A DNA stretch of 64,000 bases from Sipunculus nudus (lineage: Eukaryota > Annelida > Sipuncula > Golfingiida > Sipunculidae). Below are positions 1-12,114 of the stretch, piece by piece. Each line of letters begins with the position of its first letter. Position 1 is the stretch's first letter. Where the stretch lies: contig CM049318.1 in NCBI GenBank assembly GCA_026874595.1, positions 49,690,750 to 49,754,749 on the forward strand, read 5' to 3'. The notes under the pieces are model-generated. The model did no database searches, was not told the origin of the DNA, and was given only the letters and a program-made list of their open reading frames with translations. The translations under genes were made by a program, and so were the position numbers.

Positions 1-299
1 TCGTCACACATCCTGACCGCCTTTTGGCCTATCGTGGGGAAAAAATCAAGTATGCAGGTCTACAGTAAACAATGTTACCACAGGAACCGTCTAGAAATGA
101 ACCGATTTTCAGGGAATTATAACTGTACTTAAACCAACATCAAATAAGACACCTTTGTTCTCTAAACTAAGGTCTCACGCTAACATCCATATATGATACT
201 CTATATTAATGCACAATACATTATAGAAACATTTATCTGGCTATACTACTCTTATTCGAATATACAAAAAAATAACTAAGTCACAGTTGTCTGGTGACA
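1..299 (-). mobile_element. Right end of a family-B LTR, cut by the window edge
   Basis: This stretch aligns along its length with the right part of the complete solo LTR at 38767-39894. Shared landmarks include TCTCACGCTAA (about 172), ATCTGG (about 235) and TAACTAAGTCACAG (about 273-286), and it ends in TCTGGTGACA against TCTGATGACA in the full copy. The homology stops at 299. The left end lies outside the window, so no target duplication can be checked here. Strand is given by analogy with the TATA-like site of the complete copy. Confidence 0.6.
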
Positions 300-317
300 C
301 TTAGGGCCACGTAAATA

Positions 318-565
318 AAGTTATATTCATTTATATCACTCTAAATATACACTTTTTATTTGACTTGGATTGTACAGAAATCTATAATAACTAATCGCGG
401 CACTCCCCATGACGCAGGTGGTGGCGTCCGGTAGTCTTTAGAGGTGGATGAAACCGGAGAACCCGGAGAAAACCACCGGGCTTGGACGGGCAACTACAAG
501 CATCTCATAGCCACGTCTAGGATCAAACCCGGCTCGCAAGCGGAGAGAGCCGAGCGTTTTCCCAT
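318..565 (-). mobile_element. tRNA-derived SINE, family SINE-B, copy 1
   Basis: Read on the minus strand this has a degraded tRNA-like head with B-box-like GGTTTGATCC (complement at 521-530). A conserved body with CCGGTTTC and CTACCGGACGCCACC follows, then a 3' segment GTACAATCC and a tail containing AATAAAAA. The same order of blocks occurs at 8170-8353, 41395-41615 and 59745-59935. Internal Pol III boxes plus a shared body and an A-rich tail are the hallmark of tRNA-derived SINEs. The head looks too decayed to transcribe. Confidence 0.65.
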
Positions 566-570
566 GAATT

Positions 571-1261
571 CCACAGTAAGTCTTCTTTATGCTGCTGATA
601 TATAAGTTACCATTCCGCTTGAGTCAATGACCTATCAAACATATGCCAACGTAACAATTGAGTAATTGCGCTATGGTTATGGTCCATCCCTTAAGCATTT
701 TCCTTTAGTATTGTCGGTGGAGAAATGTTTCAGTAAATAATAATGCTAATTTAATTTGTTCCTCTATGAACCAAAAGATATTTCTGTCATTTAAAATGTT
801 CCTCATGAGGTCCATAATAATTGATAGAGTATTTATGTGTTTATTTATTCATCACATTTATTTCCCTCGGGCCAATGTGTTGGTATTGGTTAAGAATAAA
901 TGATTAGTGTACAAAGGACTGGGTTAAATCTATCTAATTTATTTTAATTGTTTACGCAAAGTTGAAAATTATGCGTGTAACAATTAGACCTATAAACTGG
1001 GTAATTTATATACTAAGTATTCAACCAAAAAAAAACAGTAACATTTGTTTTTTTATGTATTATTTAACTGCTGATACGAAAATAAAATAAAATTAAATAA
1101 TGTTATTTCCTCATTTCAACAGGAGTGAAACAAATTTTGTTTAAGTTATTCGATCTCTTATCGAAATTCATTAAATATCTTAAACAAACAAGTTAATTTG
1201 TGAATAATTTGACATTATATATTAACTAATATAAATATCAGGATTGTTTCAAATATATCTG
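571..1261. other. AT-rich sequence, nothing recognised
   Basis: Only short AT-rich frames, with no splice-flanked open stretch and no repeat found elsewhere in the window. There is a run of nine A at about 1026-1034. Confidence 0.6.
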
Positions 1262-1263
1262 TT

Positions 1264-1385
1264 TTATTGATAATCTGCCGGATTATGTGCCGGATCCACA
1301 TCAAAATCCAATCGTTTCTTCATTGTCCATATCCCGAAATGCCCTGGAAATTTCATAAAATTCCGTTCATGACTGCCTGAGTTTA
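1264..1385 (-). repeat. Dispersed repeat R, partial copy 1
   Basis: Contains the block order ATTATGTGCCGGATCCACATC, then AAATCCAATCG, then CGAAATGCCCTGGAAATTTC, then TTCCGTTCATGACTG. Four fuller copies (25381, 42091, 43955 and 55365) and one more partial copy (46418) carry the same blocks. Strand follows the convention that the repeat starts at its GT-rich end and finishes at GGCGGAGGC. Both outer ends are missing in this copy. Confidence 0.6.
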
Positions 1386-2480
1386 AGTTATTGAAGTAAA
1401 AAGACGCTTTATGTAAGACATAATATTTTTCGATGGCAGTTATTTTTAACGCTTCAGCTGTTGTTCAATATTGACACCCGGCGTCTGATGCTTGATGGTG
1501 ACATTATAGCTATCAAGCATTAGATCCGCCGCCCTTTGATCTTAAGTAGAAAATGTTTCATCAACAGGATTATGATGTCATGATGATTTCATCCGTGATG
1601 AAATGATGTAACCAACAGAGAGAACCTGGAATCCATTATCGAGCGCGGATATGACCGTTCGGAAATCGTTTTTATCCGCTAGGATCAACATTTATAAGGT
1701 ATCAATGCAGCCGTCGTCGATTTGACGCTATGGATAAGAAGTTCAGTCAGTCTACCACATAGGTTATGAAATGAAAATAGTGAATACGATAACATTGAAT
1801 GTTAACTCCGTGAGGCAGTGTTTATTTCTAAACAAATTGTCCTGGAAGTATAAGTAACTTCCGTAATTGGCACACGTAAGAATTAAATATACTGAATAAT
1901 TAAAGTACCTGGGAAAAAGGAAAAATAAACCTCTGTGGTTAAATTTTGCTGCATCTCTTGAAATGCAATTCAATCGAAAACTCACATCTTCCGCATTGAA
2001 TAAAGGATGTTTACATTGGAGTTACTTTAAGAATGCCATTTTGTTCAACGGAGCTTTTCCAGAGGAAAATGGATTTGTCTAATATTATCTTTCTGAGATG
2101 CACTGTCAGTAACAGTGATTTATTCATTTTCTAATTCTTTATTGTTATGGTAGGGAATCCAGATAAGAAATAGCCGGTATGAAAGTACCATAAAAGATAT
2201 CCAAGGTACAAAAGCAAATCAAACCGTAAAGATTATTTCCTGTTGTCTGATGACCATTGCAACTGGCCTTACATGGCGTCCTTGGAAATACAATCATTGA
2301 TGTCACAGGTTCAACGCATGTCACTTTTGAAAACAGGTAATCGAGATTTTTACATTTGCTTTTATGTTTTGCAAGATCTTAGAAAAAAATAATTCAAAGA
2401 ATTATTTTTATTCCGATAAATTTCGAATTTTTTGGTTTGCCTTGGAACAAAGAAATTTTTCACTCAGCTAGTTATATAAA
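1386..2480. other. AT-rich sequence, nothing recognised
   Basis: No convincing gene. A small hairpin, ATTTCATC-cgt-GATGAAAT, lies at about 1586-1604. The open frame at 1985-1764 on the minus strand has no coding character. Confidence 0.5.
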
Positions 2481-2481
2481 A

Positions 2482-2590
2482 TAGGGCTTCGCGATATTAT
2501 CCATACATCGGTATATCACGATACGATGACTTGCATATTGCGTATCGCGATACAGTGTTCAAATATCGATATTTTCATATATTTTGTTAA
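2482..2590 (+). mobile_element. hAT-like terminal fragment, copy 1
   Basis: Begins TAGGGCTTCGCGATAT and continues with CATCGGTATATCACGATACGATGA and TTCAAATATCGATATTTTCATA-type blocks. The same succession occurs at 23735-23850 (TAGGGCTGCGCGATAC), and a short inverted piece lies at 48163-48200. Ends starting (C/T)AGGGCTG are typical of hAT DNA transposons and their MITEs. I could not find the partner inverted repeat, so the class is an inference. Confidence 0.45.
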
Positions 2591-3876
2591 AAGTGTCTAA
2601 AACTGACTTTTCTTTTTGTAGTATAAATAATGTTTCTGTTTCAAATTGAGTCATCTACATGGGTTGGGATTTATGGCAGGCTTATACCAAAGATCAAAAC
2701 ACAGAAAATGTCTGCTAGATGACTTCTTGTCATCGTTGATAATATTTAATCATTTGTCAATGTTCTTCCTCATATCTTTACGTTTTGATAACTACAAGGT
2801 GGTCGAAAGTAACGTTAACAGTATTATTGTTTACGATCGGCAACTTAGCGGACTAGCGGCAACCTATTAAATTTGCATGTCTGCTCGATGACCTACTTTG
2901 TATACGTGGATATTTGCATTCAGCACAAAAAAGAGGTGCTGAACACAGTCATAATAAATAATCATTCATTGATATTCTCTCCTCATATCTTATTTAAAGA
3001 AGATCAGTTACCAAGTAATAGTATAACTGTTAAGAACGGCGGGCTAAGGAGATGGTACATGGCTGTGATTGTGTACACAATTTATCCCTATTTGTGCTCA
3101 ACCATACTCCATCAATCTCTAGTTGCCAAGTTATTTTTACATGTAAGGCCTAAAGAAAACTTTGAATTTAAATGCTCCTCTGGGTACTGTCAATAACAAG
3201 TAGGTACTTAAATATTAACATTAGTAAGCATTAATTTCATATTTCGTGTTTGTTGTAAAATGATCTTTGATTAATATTAAGTACATATGGATGAACGAAA
3301 AGACAGAAGTAATTTAATTTACATACGCCCTAGAATGAAAGAGATCATACAATATGAATAGTTCATATGCTCCCGTTGCAAAGCAAATTTAAATACTGTT
3401 CGATATCAGGCCAGGGATCAGGACTGCCGCCATGTGGAAAACCTGACTCGGATTATGAAGGTAATTCTCAGAATTTAAACAGATAGAATTCCTCGAAAGA
3501 AACAAGCAAAACTACCTGTACATAAGTGCACTTGATATATGAAAAGTTTCCTGGTTCACTGTACGAGGAAATATTCATTTGAATATTGCCGTTAGGTCCG
3601 CTCCGGCATGGCGGTAACAAATTACTTTTATCGCCCGGGTTTGTCAAATAGATTGTGGTACAGCGGGATGCCGTCTCGTGGGAATCAATTATGTAGCAAG
3701 ATGTCTTAAAGGAGTGTGTTGGTTTGATTCGTTTGACTTTATCTGGCCAGACGGTCTTGGAGAATGCAAATCGGGATCCCTATTGTACGCTGCATATGGT
3801 TAAAGTCCCTGATGGACCGCACGTGTTTTCACAATGTAAGCTTTCCTGAAACAGGTATAAGTGAGAACAATAAGTA

Positions 3877-3882
<6 letters not shown>
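2591..3882. other. No recognisable gene or repeat
   Basis: Two adjacent frames (2646-2870 and 2873-3196) are open, but they lack splice sites, a credible start context and recognisable domains. I read them as chance. Confidence 0.5.

Positions 3883-3918
<36 letters not shown>
3883..3918. repeat. (TA)n microsatellite
   Basis: Uninterrupted TA dinucleotide run. It creates the isoleucine-tyrosine frame on the minus strand. Confidence 0.95.
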
Positions 3919-3921
<3 letters not shown>

Positions 3922-4533
3922 AAAATAAATAATTATAAATTAAATATACAAAGGCAGGATTGTCCCGTTGTGGACTTGCTTTCACAAAATTCGGAAGGGG
4001 GAGATGTGTAGTATGTCTTGCACCAGCCTTAAATGACCTACATGAATGGTGCGTTCATCAGGACATTGGTTCTGACAAGTAGTAAATGTCTCTCTTGGAG
4101 AAAGCTGTGACCCATCATTTTCAGTCCAGCGATGGCTGACCTAGGATAATATACAATGGACACAATACTGACCCAAAGATAACAAACAGGCCTATTGGGT
4201 TTACTAAAAAGTCACCCCAGAAAATAAAATTAGTTTGAGATTAATTGTGTGCAAAATAATCGGTTCTCCCTCATTTTCATACTGTTGTGTCAGTCGTTAG
4301 GTCAAGAATGGAAAGATTTTGACGTCTACCTGACCGGTCAGTAGGTCTGTACTGGTTTTTTGGAATTACTTGTTGTGTACTGGTAATTTACTAAAATTTT
4401 AAAGCTAATTTTCTAAATCTTTCATCGGCCAAGGACTGTTAATTCATACGTGGCCAGCCTACCGAAGATCGCGAAAGAAATCAGTTTAAAAGGGAAAGTT
4501 TGTCAGACTACTATATAAATATACTTTAAATAC
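3919..4533. other. No recognisable gene or repeat
   Basis: Ordinary AT-rich intergenic sequence running up to the family-A LTR at 4534. Confidence 0.5.
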
Positions 4534-5312
4534 TGTTAGGGAACCTAAAATATACAGATCACGTATGCGTGATGAACACAAATTTTGTAATGGAGATTTA
4601 AAAAATCAGTTTCTATAACACTGCGCAGCGTGAAATGTCTAGGGGAATGAATAAAGAAGTCAGTGGTTCTTTGTCAACAAATAACCATAATTTATTCCTA
4701 AAACAACCCTAACATTACAACACACAAAATCAATACAATTATACAGTAAAACAGCGGTATAACATCAAATCAATACAATCGCACAGTAAAATACACAAAG
4801 TGCTCAGTACCTGGATACCACCATCGTCACAACGATAAGTTCTTTAAATGTATACTCTCGGAGAATGACAGTCCAGTGTAAAGCTCTTGTAACAAGAAAA
4901 CTGAAGTCCAAAAGAAAATCTATAATTGCCGCACTCGTCGGATAAGGTCCCAGAAACTGACACACACGCTTCTGCGTCCGCTGGAAATCTTCTCTGTTTT
5001 CTCCCGGCTCTTAACCACAGCCCCTTTATATACTCTTCACCCCAAGCGGAGAATTTTCCAATTTTCGAAAAGTCTAAAAGATCTTTCACAACACAGTAAA
5101 CACGCGTTACAGGAATCATCTAGAAGAACATCGCTGTGTGTGTCTCTACATACCAGGGTCCACACGTGACTAACGACCAGGCGAGAAAGCCCAAGGCTAG
5201 CATGACAACGAGAGTTCAACCAGTACGGATTTAACTGCGAATGTAACAAACGGCCCGGCAATGTCACCACACGAGTTACGCTCGTGTCGCACAATAAAAA
5301 GAGCACCTATAA
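4534..5312 (-). mobile_element. Solo LTR, family A, copy 1
   Basis: Aligns over its whole length with 8429-9212 and, inverted, with 13052-13823. It starts TGTTAGGGAACC and ends near GAGCACCTATAA, against GGCACCTGTAACA in copy 2, so the last two bases look lost. The pentamer AATAC flanks it at 4529-4533 and 5313-5317, a plausible 5-bp target duplication. Shared interior blocks include AGCGTGAAATGTCTAGGGG and GAATAAAGAAGTCA. No internal retroelement region lies next to it, so it reads as a recombined solo LTR. Confidence 0.75.
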
Positions 5313-5328
5313 AATACTCTATATACTA

Positions 5329-5333
<5 letters not shown>

Positions 5334-5398
<65 letters not shown>
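5334..5398. repeat. (TA)n microsatellite
   Basis: About 32 TA units, 20 bp beyond the right end of the family-A LTR. Confidence 0.95.
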
Positions 5399-5399
<1 letters not shown>

Positions 5400-5401
<2 letters not shown>

Positions 5402-8164
5402 GGCTTTCGAGAACGTGGAGGTATAGGCGATAAACCGGACTGTTGTTTAAATAATACGCTGACAACTGGATCATGAATTTCTTTATAATCCAATGATCAT
5501 AAAATGACACAAAAATCATATCATTCAGTGTATAATAATGACATTAAATACAAATAAATCGATTACATAACATTTTTAGAATATTACACACTTCATCTTC
5601 TTTTTTGATGCTCTAAACCTTTATGGCCAATGATTCTTCAAATTGGCATTTTTCAGTTGTTACTAAATTTACTCTGTTTGCATCCAAAACAAATCTAACC
5701 GTGCTTTGCGTAAGGCAAAGGGTAAGATTTATGTTGAAATATGATTATATATGTACCATTTGTTATGTGTATTTATTTTGAAATATTTATTTTTAATATC
5801 CAAACCTGTCAGTACCATCGAAAAATGAATCGATACTTGTAAGCTTCATAGATAATCGTATGGATTGCTTTTTGTGTCAACCTTTAAATGAAATATGAAA
5901 AGCCATCAAAATGTATATCTCTGAGTGTTCTCAGTGAAGAGTGCGGGCGGGCGATTTTATTCTACCTTTTTACCATTGGTTTTGATAAGAATGTCATATG
6001 ATCAGGAGAAAACAGTATCGTTTTCCCAAACAGGTATAAGCACAACACAAAATAGGGAATTTTTCGATTTTTTTTTTTTTTCATTTTTTTCCTTGAAAGA
6101 AATTTCCGAGCGGATGTACCTCAAAACCGATAAATTTAAATGAAACCAGTTCCTATGAATCCAACTCTTTTTTAAGCCAAATATATATATTACATTGAGC
6201 TTCATTAAAGTATACGTTGTGCAAGTAATTAACGTTTTATCGTCATGCAAAAGTCAATGTCTACATATGATGATATGACCACAGTCGTTGTAGTAGATAT
6301 ATTGATATTAATATCCATTTAAAGAGATAATTAATAAAGGAGATTAAAAGTAAAGTGAAATACAAGTCATGAGAGACACTGAACGTAAATATATTGGTAT
6401 TCAGTTCTACCGCATTTTTAACAAAACCCTCACGGAACCGCCAGGCTTCTGCTCACATGGGGCCCGGATCAAACAGCTTAGTGCGACTACTCGGCACTGT
6501 GACACAATTTTACAATCAAGAATACCATATAAATTCAAATATTATCCTCGTGGAAAATGGAGCGCGCTTCCGACACCAGGTACTGCTAACATTAAATAAG
6601 GCGCATCTTCGTGGTCAACCACTTCGGAAACATGTCACGTGGTCTCTACTCTGCGAGGGAACGATGAACGCGGCTAGGGCATTATCAAGATACAGCTGCC
6701 AGCCTTCTTGGCAAATGTCTAGCTCTTTGATATGGCATTTTTCTTACTTAAGTGTTGTTGGCTACATCTATACTTTTGCTTGTACACGGACAGGACGCGC
6801 TATCTGATCATATGCTATCAAACCTGAGAAAGATTACAAAAATTGTCCACTTCACTACGTTTATACTTTCACCGCCTGTTTATTTAAAAAAAAACGGTGC
6901 ATTGTGGGGGTCAGATTTTGACTCCAACAATCCTTAAGTAGCAGAGTCGTACTCTAGTGAGTCAGAGTGACCGTTAAACAAGTGAGATATCCAGAACAAA
7001 TAAGTCAATATCTGAAGGATTATTGCCTTATCAGGCTTTTTCTTATAGGATATCGACATATTAACCAATATCTGACGGAATAAACTCTTCGGGGAAAAAA
7101 GTGAATCGTGGGTATCTAGAGGCGTTTCATGATCGTTTTTATTAACTTCTATTGGTTATAGCCCGGTGAAACCTAATGCAAGCCGTGAGGTTTGCTAGGG
7201 TTGGTCTTGTCTCGGCCCAAGACGTGTGATTCCGATCCGATAGGAGACCCCTTTGGAATCGTAAAATTGACATTTCAAGCGGTGTCAACATAAAATAATT
7301 ACCTTTTTGTTGCCTTTGGATGTTTTATAAAACATCTGGAAAGTATTTGCACCAAAATAATGCTCAATAGCCCTACTTATCCATAATTTTGCCAAGAGCT
7401 GATGTGTTTACATAGAGAACAAGCTGCCATGTTTTCATTAAGTGACCCATAGTCCTTTGCATCGGGATTTAGACTGGGAACCCGCTCTGATCTTATCGCT
7501 GTTTGAACTGGAAAAAGCGGGCGATAATAGATGTCGGTGGAGGGTACCAGTTGATCAACGTCCGCTCATTACAAATTCCTGTATATTGTTATGTTTAAAT
7601 CACCGCGGGCTTACAAGGATCGTTAGGGATAATATTTCATTAATATATTAAGGTAAGAACGTGGTAAAGTTGCCAGAAAGACCTATTTACTACCAAAGAC
7701 ACTAACGGATGCATTTTAGTGTGTATATTTAGTAGTTTTGAGAGTTCATTTGGTGACTTCTACCAGTGTCTACCATTTCACCATTACAAGGCCTAACTGT
7801 ACAGGCCATTCCCACAAATGTGAGCGTTTAGCCGAGCGATGCCATGATTGACAGACGCCAAGGTCGTAAGTCGAAGGTCACGCGTGTTACTTATTTGTCT
7901 TGTCAACACAGCGCGGTCGCTCTATCGCAGAAATGTCAAACTTGAAATTTTGTTTTCCCGGGATCCAGGGAGGTGGAGTTACTATGCTTATGAGAATAAA
8001 CCATGCCTTATTTGAAAAGTTGCATGCAACCTGACTTGCATGACATTTTTGCATTACCCTGTGATACAAGAAGATTTGAAAGTACAGTTAGAACAAAGAA
8101 AAATACGCCATGTGTGGGACAAACTTGTTTTACATAGATGGTTCAACTAGTTAAAATAACTAAT
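5400..8164. other. Long stretch without a supported gene
   Basis: The longest open frame (6394-6807 plus, 137 codons) has no splice signals, no domain I recognise and begins at TTG. Its length is not surprising for six frames of 64 kb. A T-rich run is at 6066-6088. At about 7170-7262 a block with GTGATTCCGATCC faintly recalls a tRNA-derived SINE head, but the boxes are too degenerate to call. Confidence 0.5.
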
Positions 8165-8169
8165 GCAAG

Positions 8170-8351
8170 ATACTTTCCATGGATGGAATGGTGGCGTTCG
8201 GTAGTCTGCATGTAGGGCTGGGTTAAACAGGACCCGGAGGAAACCCCTGACCTTGGACAGCCCGCTATAAGCAACCCTCATAGCCACGCCGGGGATCGAA
8301 CCCAGGTCGCAAAGGGAGAGAGACGAGCCTTTTACCACTCCAATGTCCAGG

Positions 8352-8353
<2 letters not shown>
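8170..8353 (-). mobile_element. tRNA-derived SINE, family SINE-B, copy 2
   Basis: On the minus strand an A-box-like TGGAGTGGTAAAAGGC is followed by a clear B box GGTTCGATCCC (complement around 8294-8305). The body GGTTTCCTCCGGGTCC and CTACCGAACGCCACC follows, as in the other SINE-B copies. The 3' end and tail are missing. The element abuts a (TA)n tract at 8354. Confidence 0.7.

Positions 8354-8423
<70 letters not shown>
8354..8423. repeat. (TA)n microsatellite
   Basis: TA run directly left of the family-A LTR. With the run at 9213-9250 it suggests that the LTR inserted into, or next to, a TA tract. Confidence 0.95.
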
Positions 8424-8427
<4 letters not shown>

Positions 8428-8428
8428 T

Positions 8429-9208
8429 TGTTACGGAACCTAAAATCAACCGATCACGTATTCGTGACGAACATAAATTTTGTCAAGGATAATAAAAAAA
8501 ATCAGATTCTGTAACACTAGGCAGCGTGAAATGTCTAGGGGAATGAATAAAGAAGTCAGTGGTTTTTTGTTAACAAATAATTACAATTTATTCTTATAAA
8601 AACCCTAACATTACAATAAACTAAATCAATACAATTACACAGTATGACAGCGGTATAATAACAAATCAATACAATCACACAGTAAAATAAACAAAGTGCA
8701 CAGTACCTGGAGACCACCACTGTCACAGCGATAAGTCCTTTAAAATGTATAAGCCGGATGAAAAGTTCACACAAATTCCCTCGGAGAATAACAGTCCAAT
8801 GTAAAGCTCTTGTAACGATCCAGAAATTAAACTGAAGACCAAATAAGATTCGTCACAAAATCCAGAAGAAAATCTGAAAAAAATCTATAATTGCCGCACT
8901 TATCGGAATAGGTCCCACAAACTGACATACACGCTTCTGTATCCGCTCGAATATTTTCTCACCTCTCTCTCGGCTCTAAATCACAGCCCCCTATTTATAA
9001 CTTTTCACCTCCTGCCGAGAACCTTCCATTGCTCGAACATTCTAAAGAATCTAACAAAGTACACACGTTCAAAGAACATACCAGAACAAAGAATGCCGGG
9101 TCTTAACATATTAGGGTTCACACGTGAGCCCAACCCGAGTTATGCCCGTGACACACAACAAAAAAATACATCTGAAAGACTTGTGCCCTCAATAAAAAGG
9201 GCACCTGT

Positions 9209-9212
<4 letters not shown>
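8429..9212 (-). mobile_element. Solo LTR, family A, copy 2 (best preserved ends)
   Basis: Starts TGTTACGGAACC and ends CACCTGTAACA, giving the TG...CA termini with a 6-bp inverted repeat TGTTAC/GTAACA expected of an LTR. Read on the minus strand it has a strong TATA box, TATAAATAGGGGG (complement 8988-9000), and about 400 bp downstream an AATAAA signal (complement 8587-8592). That is the promoter-then-polyadenylation order of a U3-R-U5 LTR. TA repeats on both sides hide any target duplication. I see no primer-binding site or polypurine tract beside it, so it looks solo. Confidence 0.75.

Positions 9213-9250
<38 letters not shown>
9213..9250. repeat. (TA)n microsatellite
   Basis: TA run directly right of family-A LTR copy 2. 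Confidence 0.95.
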
Positions 9251-9254
<4 letters not shown>

Positions 9255-11095
9255 TTATTTAGCCGAATTATAATGTAAATTGCACATTTATCCAGACTCG
9301 GTCTGATGGATGGGCGCAGTTTGATGCCCCCCCCTTCATTTCAGCAAAGGGAACATATGTATTATATGCCCCTTTTGCTAATCAAATGAATATAACGTTG
9401 TCGTTAAGTATAAACTCTAACTACAGTTAGTTAAAAATTTTAAAATCTCCAAGACCACAGTAGGGCACACCCATCACACGCCCGATCCCCTAGGCCGGTA
9501 CACAAGCTCGACAGCCCCAATTCCCAAAATGCCGTGTGTGCCCCACCCTCCCCACTGGATCCTCCACTGAGAACATTGTTATTACAAAAAAAAATTATTA
9601 TTGAAAAAATCAAGGATGTGTTAATTAAATGTGGTATACAAAGCCCTATGTGTGAGAGGGGGTGTCACACGAATTTATGTGCTACGCATTTCCATCAGCT
9701 GTTGAGTCAATAGCAGATGATACACAAATCCTAATGTAATCCATGATTGATCTTGCACTTTGCCACATGTTCTCACAGCTGGCTGAAAATGCATGAAAAG
9801 ATTAATTTGTGTTTTGTAACATTTGACGTTTCTCTCTTTAATACAGAATGCTCGCACTCTGTAAATGGAAAACGTAAAGCGTAGGATGGTATGGCAACCA
9901 GCTCCACGTTCCGATACCCCGCATCAGCAACATAACGAGGCAGTCATATCAGAGACAATTGAGATGATGATAACAAGACGTGCCGGGTAGATCAATTTGT
10001 ACGACCAAATGTTATCAGACACGATAACTCGGTAGCTGTTTGCCATACAGATCAGTTAGCGGTATTAATCAGTTTCCTTCAGCGGCTATCACGGGCTGTC
10101 TCTTATTCAGCATCAACGGCTGGCCGTACCAGTCTCAACAGCAAATGATTACGCGCTCAGCGTGACATTCAACCGGTATAAATCAAAGATTACGCCACGC
10201 AGTCCATACTCGGGAAGCGGCAAACGTAGGAGTGTGTAAATAACAAACGAGATTGTTTTAATCCATGCATCACATTATAACGAATTAAGTAAATAACCCA
10301 CGACTCAAACGGCTGATACTGACAAGTGCGGGTATGATTTAATACTTAACGGTTTAAATACATTACGTTTTTTAAGGGTAAGGGTATGATTTAATACTGA
10401 ACTGTTTCAATATGTTACTTTTTTGCGACGTGTGCGTAAGTACTATACTTGCAGTTGTCCATCGCCAGCGAATGTTAATCAGAATTAATAGGGCCATTTT
10501 CAGCCGCTTTAAAGGGACCGATAACTCCACCTTGTCTGGGAGGCCAAGCAACGTCTGTATAAAGCATCCAACAGTTTTTTTTTTCTCCATCAGAAGATCT
10601 CTTACTTTGCTGTCAAGGTACAAGGTACATGGCGACAAATGAAATAACAGAAATCTCATTTTTGTGTGTTTTATAGTCCTTAATTGCACTATAAACTAAA
10701 ACAAAAAAATACTGTAATGTAATAACATAAATAACATAATTACATTTAGACTTTTGTACAAATGTGATTTTATTCCCGCCATTTCATAGGGTATTATATT
10801 ATAATCTAATACAATCATCATATAACTTTTTTAATTTAAACCAGGTGCATATGTATGATTAAGGCGCACAGATAAAGGCGTTCGGGTCCCTCTGGATGTT
10901 GCTCGTGTATCTCGTATAACCATAGCTGCTGCCACCTCATTTGTTTACTTGATTCGAATGTATGGAATTTATTCGTTTAACCTGAGAGGGGGTTACCTCA
11001 CATGTATACTGCACTTGGAGTTTAATCTGTTTGACCAGGGAGATAGACTATTTCAAATTTCCTTCCCCGGGCCAAGAAAACATAGTATTTTGATC
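9251..11095. other. No recognisable gene or repeat
   Basis: Mixed-composition intergenic DNA, including a C-rich patch around 9460-9560. Overlapping open frames at 10372-10689 have no splice support. Confidence 0.45.
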
Positions 11096-11275
11096 AGCCG
11101 GATAAGGAAGATGTTATATTTCCATCAAGAGGCAAAGGAAGACTTTGTATTTCCATCTACCGGACAAGGCAGACCCTGTTTATTCATCAGCCGGAATACC
11201 GGACAAGGCAGACCCTGTTTATTCAGGTAAGACTTTTTAATTCCATCGACCGGACAAGCAAGACTTTTTAAATAT
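11096..11275 (+). repeat. Minisatellite, about 39-bp unit
   Basis: The block CCGGACAAGGCAGACCCTG recurs exactly 39 bp apart (11160 and 11199). Each is followed by TTTATTCA. Diverged units with CCGGATAAGGAAGA and CCGGACAAGCAAGAC flank them. About four units in total. Confidence 0.75.
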
Positions 11276-11339
11276 TTTTTTGGTGGAAGTAACCGCCTCC
11301 AATTTTAAAGGCTTACTAAACTATGTATAAGTAAATTTG

Positions 11340-11672
11340 TAGACTTCCATTACGGTTTAGGACTGTTCGACAGGGCAGTATCACACGCTTCCTCTCATGT
11401 TATATCCTGGCGTCAACTAGGCCCGACGACTTCAGCACCTGCATGCCCTGGGTGCGTACTCGTCCCCATTGCAGGTTCTTATTCCGAAAGGCGCACTCGT
11501 GTGAGTGAAACACGGCCGTTGATTACGACTTTCTAATAAAGGCTCCAGAGCGCACACCTTTGGTTTGGACCGATCATGAAAAATCTACCTATCGGCTGAG
11601 ATTTGAACTCACAACCTCCCGGCTTAGAGTCCTGTGCTCTACCCCTGAGCCACAGAAGCCGGTTTTAACTTG
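11340..11672 (-). mobile_element. tRNA-derived SINE, family SINE-A, copy 1
   Basis: On the minus strand the head carries A box TGGCTCAGGGGTAG (complement 11639-11652) and B box GAGTTCAAATC (complement 11600-11610), spaced as in a tRNA gene. A body of about 250 bp follows. It shares many blocks with 46885-47145, such as the complements of GCGCACTCGT, GGCCCGA and ACAGGGC. The acceptor and anticodon stems do not pair, so this is a SINE head and not a working tRNA. Confidence 0.75.
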
Positions 11673-12025
11673 GTATTTTTTACTTTGACTATTTCAATCA
11701 TGTAAGATTTAGCAGGATTCTCCGGGTTTCATCAGCGAGGCTGGCACAGGGCAAAGAATTGTAATCAGATAAAAATGAGAGCTTTGAACAGTGCCTTCCT
11801 TGTTGACGAAACCCGAAGAATCATGCTTTACATAAGTATAATGAAGGAGATTTAGAACGGGTGCAGTGTATAACAGCTGAGTGAGAAGTGTGCATTTTAT
11901 ATAATTAGACTTGAGCGACACTATATGCTGAACGTGCTATATTAAGTATATTATTATAATATACTTCATCATATTATACCGTATTGCTTGGTTATGAGCA
12001 ATAAATTAAAATTAGGTTAAGTAAG
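11673..12025. other. AT-rich, nothing recognised
   Basis: No repeat shared with the rest of the window and no gene signal. Confidence 0.5.

Positions 12026-12078
<53 letters not shown>
12026..12078. repeat. Compound (CA)n(TA)n microsatellite
   Basis: About 11 CA units pass directly into about 15 TA units. Confidence 0.95.
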
Positions 12079-12081
<3 letters not shown>

Positions 12082-12114
12082 TTAAACGGGTTTTATTTTA
12101 CTAGACTAAGGTTG

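Noticed and set aside
6394-6807. 137-codon frame on the plus strand
   Set aside because: No recognisable domain, TTG start, no promoter or splice sites. A frame of this length is expected about once by chance in 64 kb of this composition.
7170-7262. Possible further SINE head
   Set aside because: GTGATTCCGATCC is a poor B box and no A box or shared body was found.
8147-8449. Frame with a long isoleucine-tyrosine run (similar ones at 3800-3985, 5319-5519, 9093-9278, 36027-36245 and 43337-43549)
   Set aside because: Translated (TA)n microsatellites joined to SINE or flanking sequence.
4534-9212. One full-length LTR retroelement bounded by the two family-A LTRs
   Set aside because: Copy 1 has its own flanking AATAC pair, and no primer-binding site, polypurine tract or gag-pol remnant was seen between them.
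11590-11665. tRNA gene on the minus strand (also 47080-47145, 8285-8350, 35320-35385 and 50890-50960)
   Set aside because: Box A and box B are good, but the acceptor and anticodon stems do not pair and each is followed by a SINE body.
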